Positions 8,219-15,361 of a DNA stretch of 51,650 nt are shown in pieces; the stretch's first letter is position 1, and each line of letters opens with the position of its first letter. The notes under the pieces are model-generated. The model was not told the DNA's origin and ran no database searches. It saw only the letters and a program-made list of their open reading frames with translations. Source of the DNA: Streptosporangium subroseum (lineage in GTDB: Bacteria; Actinomycetota; Actinomycetes; Streptosporangiales; Streptosporangiaceae); contig NZ_FZOD01000067.1 of NCBI RefSeq assembly GCF_900188345.1, positions 1 to 51,650 on the forward strand, written 5' to 3'. Position numbers and translations under genes: made by a program.

Positions 8219-8801
8219 GCGCCAGGCGCGAATGTCGAGCAGGACCTGCCCGGTTTCGCCGAGCGGGCGGCTGGGATACAGGCAGTCCGCGACGAGCCGT
8301 TCCGGCTTCGGCGGAGCAGGATGCCGGGGAGCGGGAGCCGTCGGAGCAGCAGGCGAGGGAGCGGAGAGACTGCGCGGCGGCCGGCGCTTCTTCGGGTTCC
8401 GGTACGGCAGGCGTCACCGGTTCCCGGTCCCGTGCGGCCGATGCCGTGAGTTCCTCCGGGGCAGGCTGTTCGGCGGAGGTGTCCGACTGCCAGCCCGCCA
8501 GGGAGCAGGAGCCGTCGGCGCAGGAGAAGACGCTCAGGCAGATCTCGCTCCACGCGTAGACCACGTCCTGGCCGGACCGGCGGCCCAGCTCGCACGCCTG
8601 CTCATGGCTCAGGCCGGCGACCGCGAACGAGGGGGTCATGCGCTCAGGCTCGCCGTACTCCGCCTCCCAGGATCCCTCGGGCCCGACGCCGCCGATCACG
8701 TGGATCGTCTCTTGGCTGGGTCGCTGTCTCGTCGGCGTGCCGATGCCGGCGGATGTCACATTGATCCACTGATCGTCGACCCGGATGCGAATGATCGTCA
8801 T
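7902..8801 (-). CDS. N-terminal, DUF3293-like part of the frameshifted gene
   Basis: ATG 8801 starts MTIIRIRVDDQWINVTSAG. Residues 25-110 (TIHVIGGVGPEGSW, then FAVAGLSHEQACELGRRSGQ and DVVYAWSE) match the layout of DUF3293: a TIHVI strand, a V-GLS-EEACELGRRFGQ helix and a YAW strand. The same layout is present in the protein at 10538-11002. After the Pro/Glu/Ala linker near residue 150 (about 8340-8400) real coding passes to the frame of the 7436 gene, and the remaining open frame down to 7902 is not meaningful. The starting ATG is 38 nt from the end of the 8840 gene, consistent with one operon. Confidence 0.55.
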   Translation of the reverse strand: MTIIRIRVDDQWINVTSAGIGTPTRQRPSQETIHVIGGVGPEGSWEAEYGEPERMTPSFAVAGLSHEQACELGRRSGQDVVYAWSEICLSVFSCADGSCSLAGWQSDTSAEQPAPEELTASAARDREPVTPAVPEPEEAPAAAQSLRSLACCSDGSRSPASCSAEAGTARRGLPVSQPPARRNRAGPARHSRLAHVRQKAGTGPTCPRRPTGTSQPPRQGPGGVDRPRAHPRRRPGHRSCPGARPPDLSHGGRRGDRLPCRGGRGGRGERPGRRPRPTDRRRPVPREGEGAVRLRRRLG

Positions 8802-8839
8802 TACTGTCCTTACAGGGCGGCATGGAACGTTCCAGTCCG

Positions 8840-10132
8840 TCAGGTCCGGCGGCGATGGGAGGCGCCGCCGACGATGTAGCCACTGGTGATGCGGGGGAAG
8901 TCCAGGACGCCGGGGGTGGCGCGGTCCTCGTCGGTCAGGCGCGACTCCCACAGGGCCAGGGAGTCGGCGTTGATGCCGCAGACCCGGCCCAGCGCGTCCT
9001 CGAAGTGGCAGATGGCGTGAGGGTTGCGGGGCTGGGCGCCGTCGTTGTACGGCTCGCGCCGGGCGATGACGTCGGCTTCCTCATCGCCGGGCCAGCCGGG
9101 GCCCAGCAGCACCCGCACGGTCTCCGCGCGGTACCGAAAGGCGGCGTGGAACTGCTCGGCGGTCAGCCAGGCGAGCCGGTCGACGAACAGCGCCGCGATG
9201 TCGGGAGGTGTGGCGGCAAGGAGGGCGGCGGGGATGAAGAGGCGGTGCACGGTGTTGTCCCCGCCGCCCAGGGTCCAGCAGCCCGGTGCCACCCCTCCGC
9301 GGGCCGCCGCCTCCCGGTTGAGCGTGGCCAGCGTGCGGATGTCGGTGGCGAAATCGGGGATGTCGGGAACCACGCCGCCGGCGATCATATCGCGCCGCTC
9401 GGAGGCGAGCAGAAACCCTGCCCCGATCATGATCCCCCAGCCCAGCCGAGGGTTTTCCGCCACATCCAGCGCCATGACCGTGCCCGAGCCGCTCCACAGC
9501 TCCAGCCGGTCCTCCCGGGCGGAGTACCACCCCTGACCGAACCAGGTGACATGCCCTTTGGGCAGGCTCTGCCGCACCAGGTCGACGACCGCACGCACCG
9601 GCGCGGGGTCGCCGCCCCTGCGGCGGGTCTCGGTCAGCCGGTCCAGCAGCGGATGGGCGATGGTACGGCGGCGCCCGGCGACGAGGGTGAGCGCCTTGCC
9701 CGCCCCGAGTTTCTGCTGCGGGATGGAGTTGCAGGCGGCGATCTCCGCGCGGCAGGCCAGCAGTGCGACGAACTCGGCGTACAGTCCGACGAGCCCGGGC
9801 TCTTCGGGCACGGGCAGGTCGACGACGAGCGCGACGACCCCGCTGGCCGGATCGTGGACCCACCGGCCCCCCAGCGAGCCGAACTCGGGCGCGCTATTGA
9901 GGTAGTGGCAGAACTCCCAGGTCTCCGGCTCATCGGGAGCGTGCCGGGCCAGGCGGGCCTCGATGCGGAGCACCGCCGGCCAGTCCTCCGCGCCGCGGAC
10001 GGTCAGCAGGACGCTGATCTCTCCGGCGACGAAACCGATCACGCCGGGCACCTGGACGGTCCACTCGGGCTCGATGTCCAGGATGCGCACGATCCGCTGG
10101 GACAGGTCGGTGATAATGCCGGGTTCGGGCAT
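8840..10132 (-). CDS. protein with two YbjN/secretion-chaperone-like repeats
   Basis: ATG 10132 (MPEPGIITDLSQRIVRIL, about 430 residues) is preceded by GGAGGA at good spacing. Residues 15-110 (EPEWTVQVPGVIGFVAGEIS, LRIEARLARHAPDEP, LGGRWVHDPASGVVALVVDL) parallel the first repeat of the 2875 protein. Residues 210-345 (NPRLGWGIMIGAGFLLAS, LATLNREAAARGG, LTAEQFHAAFRYRA) form the second. Both have the LN...GGRW...LP rhythm of YbjN/type III chaperone folds. It heads a minus-strand operon with the frameshifted gene and the 5754 gene. Family assignment is by fold pattern only; partner and role are unknown. Confidence 0.6.
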   Translation of the reverse strand: MPEPGIITDLSQRIVRILDIEPEWTVQVPGVIGFVAGEISVLLTVRGAEDWPAVLRIEARLARHAPDEPETWEFCHYLNSAPEFGSLGGRWVHDPASGVVALVVDLPVPEEPGLVGLYAEFVALLACRAEIAACNSIPQQKLGAGKALTLVAGRRRTIAHPLLDRLTETRRRGGDPAPVRAVVDLVRQSLPKGHVTWFGQGWYSAREDRLELWSGSGTVMALDVAENPRLGWGIMIGAGFLLASERRDMIAGGVVPDIPDFATDIRTLATLNREAAARGGVAPGCWTLGGGDNTVHRLFIPAALLAATPPDIAALFVDRLAWLTAEQFHAAFRYRAETVRVLLGPGWPGDEEADVIARREPYNDGAQPRNPHAICHFEDALGRVCGINADSLALWESRLTDEDRATPGVLDFPRITSGYIVGGASHRRRT

Positions 10133-10537
10133 GGACGTATTCCTCCGGAGTCTGGGACCCCGGTAGTGCCACACCCCGGTGATCCGCCGTTCCCCACACG
10201 CCTCGCGTGGGGCGGGTCGTCACCCGGGGCACCCGCAGCGGGCGGGATGCCGTCCAGCAAGCCGGGGCTGAGCGCTGGATCTCGTGACCTGGCGAGAAAA
10301 TTAGCACCCCTATCGAATGTCTGCAATATGCCCTTAAAGCTGGACTATGTCTGCGATCTGTGCGAATATCCGGCTTGGTCACGAAGCCGAACGCGCCCCT
10401 GGACGATCATCGGCTGGCAACCTCGCAAACCGCGCAAGGTGCCCTCCAGGGAAGACCGGGCCTCCACAGCCCAATGGAGGTAAGCGCGGATCTCCCTGCC
10501 AGGCAGGTAAGGGGGTCCCCTTCTTGAAGGAGACCTC
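10133..10537. other. divergent intergenic region with hairpins, no gene
   Basis: This 405-bp stretch separates the minus-strand cluster from the plus-strand DUF3293 pair and should hold both promoters. It contains a hairpin with CCCCAC / GTGGGG arms at about 10192-10213, an AT-richer patch at 10295-10360 and the octamer ATGTCTGC twice (about 10316 and 10348). GAAGGAG at about 10526-10532 is the ribosome binding site that fixes the GTG start at 10538. No convincing ORF or RNA gene is seen. Confidence 0.4.
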
Positions 10538-11002
10538 GTGCACGTCGCTGTTGACCAGTGGACGCTTTATCGGCAGGCAGTCGTGGACGTCCAGCTCGCA
10601 GACCGCACTCTGCGAGTGACACCGAGCCCATGGGATATGACCACGGGCTTCTTCCCGGAGTCGTCTGGGAGGACCATCCACGTGATCACAGCGTTCAACC
10701 CCGGCGGCCGTACGGTTCCCGCTGAGGACAACTACCGTGCCCAAGGCGTGCTGCTTGACGAAATCGACAGACGCGGAGTCGCATGGTGGCCCGCGGCAGG
10801 AGGTGACGCTCATGGCGTCCACGTCGAGAAGAGCGCCGCCGTCGTCGGCCTGAGTGAGGCTGCGGCGTGTGAACTGGGCCGGCGTTTCGGTCAGGATGCC
10901 ATCTTCGCGTGGACTCCCGGCTCCTGGCGTCTGCTGTCTTGTAGCAGCGACGACTCGGCCGTGTACGGATGGAGGACGACCACGAAGATCGGTAGGCACT
11001 GA
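10538..11002 (+). CDS. DUF3293 domain-containing protein
   Basis: GTG 10538 is preceded by GAAGGAG. The 154-residue protein carries, at residues 46-130, the DUF3293 pattern: TIHVITAFNPGGR, NYRAQGVLLDEIDRRGV, an E-K-S-AAVVGLS strand and ACELGRRFGQDAIFAW. DUF3293 proteins are small and uncharacterised. The gene overlaps the next by one base (TGATG at 11000-11004), so the two are translationally coupled. A divergent DUF3293-like domain is encoded across the promoter region in the 7902-8801 gene, so this locus holds two members. Confidence 0.85.
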   Translation: MHVAVDQWTLYRQAVVDVQLADRTLRVTPSPWDMTTGFFPESSGRTIHVITAFNPGGRTVPAEDNYRAQGVLLDEIDRRGVAWWPAAGGDAHGVHVEKSAAVVGLSEAAACELGRRFGQDAIFAWTPGSWRLLSCSSDDSAVYGWRTTTKIGRH

Positions 11003-11595
11003 TGGGTGACAGTCATTCGGTGCGCCGTTGCCTGTACTGCCACGGTGAATACGGCTCGCCGCGCTCACCTGCCTGTCGCAGCTACGCCCTCGGTCACGGC
11101 GTGCGCCGGATGCCGGACGGTCGCTTCTCGAACGAGCCGGGAGACAGCCGTGACCTGCCCATAGAAATGATCAACGTGGAGCAGAGCGGATTCGTCTCGT
11201 TCGCCGTCGAGGACGCACAAGGAACTCTCGATGTCAGCGGTTGGAACCACGATCCGGCCGCCGCTCTCAGGTGGATCACGAGCTCGCGGCAGGCTTCAAC
11301 CGTGTGGTACCCGCGTCGGCAGACCCTGACAGTCCAGCTGCCGTGCGGGCGCGTGAATGCGATCAGCCTCGACGTGACCGGGGCGACGTCGTGCCGGTCA
11401 CTGAAGCAGAGGACCTACAAGTCGTGGGCACACAATGCCATCGTTTTGATCCGCGGTGAGGGCGGGGACTACACCTATCCTGTGGTCTGCAACGACTGCG
11501 GATGGCGTACGTCCGACCCGCAGCCCTCTACGCCGGAGCAGGCGCATGCCCTCGCCGCGGAGCATTACTCCTACCCGGAGATCATTCCTTGGTAA
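11002..11595 (+). CDS. hypothetical protein with two short Cys pairs
   Basis: The ATG overlaps the stop of the DUF3293 gene. The 197-residue protein starts MGDSHSVRRCLYCHGEYG, a CxxC pair, and near the end has VVCNDCGWRT, a second CxxC, so a split zinc ribbon is possible. The segment from SFAVEDAQGTLDVSGWNHDP to TVWYPRRQTLTVQLPCG is beta-rich. I do not recognise the family. Coupling to DUF3293 implies a joint role. The last 25 bp overlap the 3-prime end of the convergent GNAT pseudogene. Confidence 0.7.
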   Translation: MGDSHSVRRCLYCHGEYGSPRSPACRSYALGHGVRRMPDGRFSNEPGDSRDLPIEMINVEQSGFVSFAVEDAQGTLDVSGWNHDPAAALRWITSSRQASTVWYPRRQTLTVQLPCGRVNAISLDVTGATSCRSLKQRTYKSWAHNAIVLIRGEGGDYTYPVVCNDCGWRTSDPQPSTPEQAHALAAEHYSYPEIIPW

Positions 11596-12750
11596 TACCT
11601 GGACGATCTTCGGGCGAGTTCCCTGAGCTCAGGGCCGGGTTCGGCGTCGGCTGACCCTGGGGCGGGGAGCGGCGTCCGCAGGCGGTACCACTGCAGATCG
11701 TCCAGGCGCGTGCCGCCGGGGCCGGGTAGCAGCCCGTAGAGGAGTGCATCCCGGGCGAAGCCCGCGCGCTCCAGTACCCGGTGCGAGGCGACGTTGCCCG
11801 TGTCGGTGCCCGCGATGATCCGGCATAGGGGGGTGTGCTCGAAGGCCCAGTCGACCAGCAGGACGGTGGCCCTGGTGACGAAGCCCCTGCCGCGGAACCG
11901 TGGCAGCAGGCTGTAGCCCGTCATGGCCTGGTTCAGCGGCGGGATGATCGAGCCGAGTTGGATGTGCCCGGCGAAGGCGTCGGTCCGCGCGTCGCGGATG
12001 CTCAGCTCGACCCGCTCACCGGCCAGCCAGCGCATGCCCGCCTCGCGGCAGAATTCCTCGGCCTTGCCGGGCTGGGGCCCTCCTGAGGCACGCTGTAGCG
12101 GACAACGTCGGGCAGATTTTGCAACGCGTGGTAGTCGTCGGCGTCGGCCGCGGTCAGCGGCGTCAGCCGTACCACCCCGTCGGACAGTGAGCCGCCGGGG
12201 AACGCGGGCAAAAACGGCCGCACGCGGTCACCGGGGTCGCCGGAGAGCCTGGCGAAGGCCACCAGGTCGCCGCCGGGTGCCGTCGCGCCGGTCCTCGGCC
12301 GAGCGCCGCACGCCCTCGCGCCGGAAACCGGCGGCCAGCGCGACCCGCTGGCTGGCCAGGTTCTCGGCGGCGGCCAGCACCTCCACGCGCCGCACCCCCT
12401 GGGCGAAGGCCCACCGTGCCAGTGCCGTAGTGACCGCCGTGGCCACGCCGCGTCCCCGCGCCCACGGCGCGATCAGATAGCCGATCTCGCCGTTGCCCCG
12501 CGGGTCGAGCGCCTTGAGGTCGATGTTGCCCAGCCACTCGCCCGTCCCGGCGTCCGCGACGGCGAACAAGGCGCCGCCCGCCTCCCACAACTGCTCGGCC
12601 AGCTTCAAAAAGCGCATCGCGTCGTCTGGGGTGCACGGCGCGGGCATGGCCGGTATGAACCGAATGATCTCCGGGTCGGCGCAGGCGCGAACGATCGGCT
12701 CGACGTCGGCGGCGGTGAGCGCGCGCAGGATGGCGGGACCGGCGCAGCGC
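11571..12750 (-). pseudogene. two-domain GNAT acetyltransferase, broken by two frameshifts
   Basis: Domain 1 (12750-12275) reads ILRALTAADVEPIVRACADP, then GEIGYLIAPWARGRGVATAV, a typical acetyl-CoA-binding RGRGVAT loop, and ASQRVALAAGFRREG. Near 12272 the frame must shift to continue as DLVAFARLSGD and LSDGVVRLTPLTAADADDYH; near 12068 it shifts again to EEFCREAGMRWLAGERVELS. Domain 2 (to 11571) has SLLPRFRGRGFVTRA and NVASHRVLERAGFARD. Together they make one tandem GNAT protein of the kind that acetylates small amines or peptide N-termini. As given the gene cannot be translated in one piece; decay or two sequencing indels both fit. Confidence 0.8.
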
Positions 12751-12858
12751 CAGGCCGAGGAGGCCCAGGCGGCGCAGCGCCTCACGGCGCGGGATGAGCC
12801 CGTCGGCGTGGTCGACCGCGACCTCTTCTGCGAGATACCGCTGGAAGGACGTCATCAC
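12742..12858 (-). pseudogene. N-terminal remnant of a dienelactone-hydrolase-like protein
   Basis: From ATG 12858 (or 12855), behind GAAGGAG, the frame encodes MTSFQRYLAEEVAVDHADGL and then IPRREALRRLGLLGLA. This is the characteristic N-terminus of actinobacterial dienelactone-hydrolase-family proteins that precede their catalytic domain with a short regulatory or export segment. After 38 residues the frame runs into the start-less GNAT domain 1, so a deletion seems to have fused two genes. The name is recalled from family experience rather than a search. Confidence 0.55.
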
Positions 12859-13039
12859 TTCACCCTAGAAGGAGACCGCGAAAAATCTCAGAAGGAGCCC
12901 GCGGAAAATCGCGGCAAAGACAAGGAGCGTCCCCGGTTCCCAGCTCATGCCGGGGCGTGGGCGGGAGGGGCTCCGCGGGTCCGTGCCGGGGCGTGAGCGG
13001 ATGGGGGTTCGCCGGAGCGTGAGGGTTATGGGCGCGAGC

Positions 13040-15361
13040 CTACGCCGGGTCGTGAAGCGTCCCGGACCCCGGGGGATCGGCGGAAGGGAGGCTCCGCAGG
13101 CGCCGCCGTATCTCGGTGACCTGGAGGGGCTCGGCGATTCCGTCCCACGGGGCGAGCGCGTCCAGCCCCTTCTCCCGGTGCCGCTGGGCGTTTCGCGGCT
13201 CCGCGCCGGCGAGATGCAGCCACGCCAGCGCGGTGCTCACGCCCGTCGTGGGAAGCCGCGTCAGAGCCGAGCGAAGCAGCCTGCCGGCCTCCTCGCGGCG
13301 GTTTCGCGGAAGCGCCGCCGCCTGGTGCACCTGGCAGCGGGCCTGGCCGATCGTGTCTCCTGAGCGTTCGTACAGCTGGACCGCCTTTTCCCAGCTCCTC
13401 GTGGCATCGTGAGCCCGGCCCAGATACCAGTGGACAAGCGCGAGGAGCTCCCGGCTGTGGGCCTGGGCGTGCACGTCGCCCGCCTGCTCCGAGATCCCGA
13501 GGGCCTGGACCAGGGTGCCCAGAGCATCGGCGTACAGGCGGTTGGCCTCGTCTGTCCTGCCCTCGAAGCCGCAGACCTGCCCTCGGCGGATCCTCAGTAC
13601 GGCCATGTTGATCCACCGGGTGGCCTGCCCGACGGCGTCGCCGCCCGGCAGGGCCTGGCCGTACTGCACCAGCGACGACTCCACCGCGGTGAATTCGTCA
13701 CCGGTGGCCAGCAGCGTCGCCGCGCGTGCCAGATGGAGCTGGACGGGCCAGGACTCGACCCCGGCCTGTAGCCCCGAGGCGTTGTCGAGATGCTCCTGGG
13801 CCGCGCGAGGGTCGCCCAGCGCCAAAGCGATCAAGCACAAACGTAGCTCGGCGGTCGCCTGGACATCGGCATCGCCCAGAGTCCTGGCCGCGTACGTCAG
13901 GGCGCGGGCGGCCTCCCGCCTTTCCTGGTGACGCTGCTCAAGGAGAAACCACACCTCCAGGGCGTCCGCGATCCGCCCCAGCGGACCGGCCGCCCGCGGG
14001 GACGGTTGCCGCGTCCTCAGGATCTGCAGCAGCGCCCTGTCCTCGATCCCGAACCAGTGGCGGGCCTCCTCCTCGTGGAGCCGTTCGGCGAAGAAGTCGG
14101 CTCGATCCGCGAAGCGCTCCACCAGGCGCTGCCACGCCGCGTCCCAGTCCTTCGGCGGCGCCGCGATGGCGCGGGCGGCGTCCACCACGCGGACTCGGGA
14201 CGTCCGTACCTTCTCCACCAGGCCGTGCTGGCTCAACTCCTCCATCGCCTGTTCGACCTCGGGCTCCGACCCGCCCGCGAGTGCGGTGGCCCCGTCGATC
14301 CCGAGCTCGGCGATCGGAGCGCGCGCGAACAGTGCCAGCAGTCGTTGCGCCCCCGGGCTCACCCGCCGCAGTTGCATGGCGAGCAGCACGTGAAGGGTGT
14401 GGTCGTGAGGTCCCTGCTCCAGGTCGGTCACCAGGGTCGCTATCGGGACCTGCGGGTTCTCGGCCAGCCAGCGGCCGATTCCGACCGCGATCGCGGGCCT
14501 GCGCAGGAACAGGTTCGTCAACCTCTCCGTCGCCGCCGGATCCGCCTCGATCCGTTCCTTCGCGATCTGGGAGCTCAGCAACGCCACACCGTCGTCGGCG
14601 TCCAGAAGGCCGATCTGGACGACGGCCACATCCGCGGGAACCGCGTCACCCGCACCGGCCTTGAGTTCCCCGGCGACGATCATCCAGCTTCCCGGCACGT
14701 GGCGGGGGAGCCACGCCACCTGGCTCCACCGTTCGACGTTGTCGAGCAGCAGCACCTGGTCGGTGTGCTGAAGCGCGGCGGAGACCTTCCGCGCCGCCCC
14801 CTCCAGGCTCTCGATCGGCCCCAGCGGGCAGTCGAGTGTCCGCAGCACCCGTTCCACCACGCTCAGGGTGCCTTCGGGCTCGTCCGGGTCCTGGCCGCGG
14901 AGATCCGCGTAGCGTTGCCGGTGGGTCTCCGGAGCCAGTCTCCATCCGGCGTTGACGGCCAGCGCGGAGGTGCCGATTCCGGCCACACCCCGCACGATGA
15001 CCAGACCTCGCTTCAGGGCCTGGTCGATCACCTCCTCGACCTCGGCCTCCCTCCCGATCAACGGTCTGACCGGTGGGGGGAGCCGCAGGGGTTCGGCCGG
15101 TTCCCGGGGCTTCGGGGGCCGCTCGCGCCTGCGCAGCCATCTGGTGGAGAGCAGGAACAGGGCCACGCCGATGGTGAGGCCGGTCGGGACCAGCGGCAGG
15201 AAGAAACCGAACGCCGTCTCCATGATGATGGCCGCACCCAGCGGAGGGGCGAAGGCGAGCGCGGCGGCCAGGGACTCCCTGCGGTTCCTGGGCAGCGTCG
15301 AGCGCAGCCTGGCCAGCCGCGACCGGGGCTCCCCGGGTGGTTGCCGGGGAGGGAGGCTCAT
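13040..15361 (-). CDS. membrane-anchored STAND/NB-ARC-like protein with TPRs, altered Walker A
   Basis: ATG 15361 overlaps the permease stop (ATGA), giving 773 residues. Residues 31-72 form two hydrophobic segments with a short loop, a likely membrane hairpin. The STAND NTPase region starts with LIGREAEVEEVIDQAL (101-116). Its P-loop is GVAGIGTSALAV (125-136), with Thr131 where GxxGxGKS/T needs Lys. Walker B is VLLLDNVE (203-210). A winged-helix-like segment follows at about 320-385, then helical TPR-like repeats to the end. STAND proteins act as ligand-gated switches; here ATP hydrolysis is doubtful. It is the last gene of a four-gene overlapping operon with ABC-transporter-derived proteins, which suggests it reads out the state of that complex. 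Confidence 0.85.
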   Translation of the reverse strand: MSLPPRQPPGEPRSRLARLRSTLPRNRRESLAAALAFAPPLGAAIIMETAFGFFLPLVPTGLTIGVALFLLSTRWLRRRERPPKPREPAEPLRLPPPVRPLIGREAEVEEVIDQALKRGLVIVRGVAGIGTSALAVNAGWRLAPETHRQRYADLRGQDPDEPEGTLSVVERVLRTLDCPLGPIESLEGAARKVSAALQHTDQVLLLDNVERWSQVAWLPRHVPGSWMIVAGELKAGAGDAVPADVAVVQIGLLDADDGVALLSSQIAKERIEADPAATERLTNLFLRRPAIAVGIGRWLAENPQVPIATLVTDLEQGPHDHTLHVLLAMQLRRVSPGAQRLLALFARAPIAELGIDGATALAGGSEPEVEQAMEELSQHGLVEKVRTSRVRVVDAARAIAAPPKDWDAAWQRLVERFADRADFFAERLHEEEARHWFGIEDRALLQILRTRQPSPRAAGPLGRIADALEVWFLLEQRHQERREAARALTYAARTLGDADVQATAELRLCLIALALGDPRAAQEHLDNASGLQAGVESWPVQLHLARAATLLATGDEFTAVESSLVQYGQALPGGDAVGQATRWINMAVLRIRRGQVCGFEGRTDEANRLYADALGTLVQALGISEQAGDVHAQAHSRELLALVHWYLGRAHDATRSWEKAVQLYERSGDTIGQARCQVHQAAALPRNRREEAGRLLRSALTRLPTTGVSTALAWLHLAGAEPRNAQRHREKGLDALAPWDGIAEPLQVTEIRRRLRSLPSADPPGSGTLHDPA

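Noticed and set aside
8822..10483. 553-codon open frame on the plus strand opposite the 8840 gene
   Set aside because: It is antisense to a gene with good ribosome binding site and paralogs; its product is Arg/Gly/Pro-rich with no family features, as expected for shadows in high-GC DNA.
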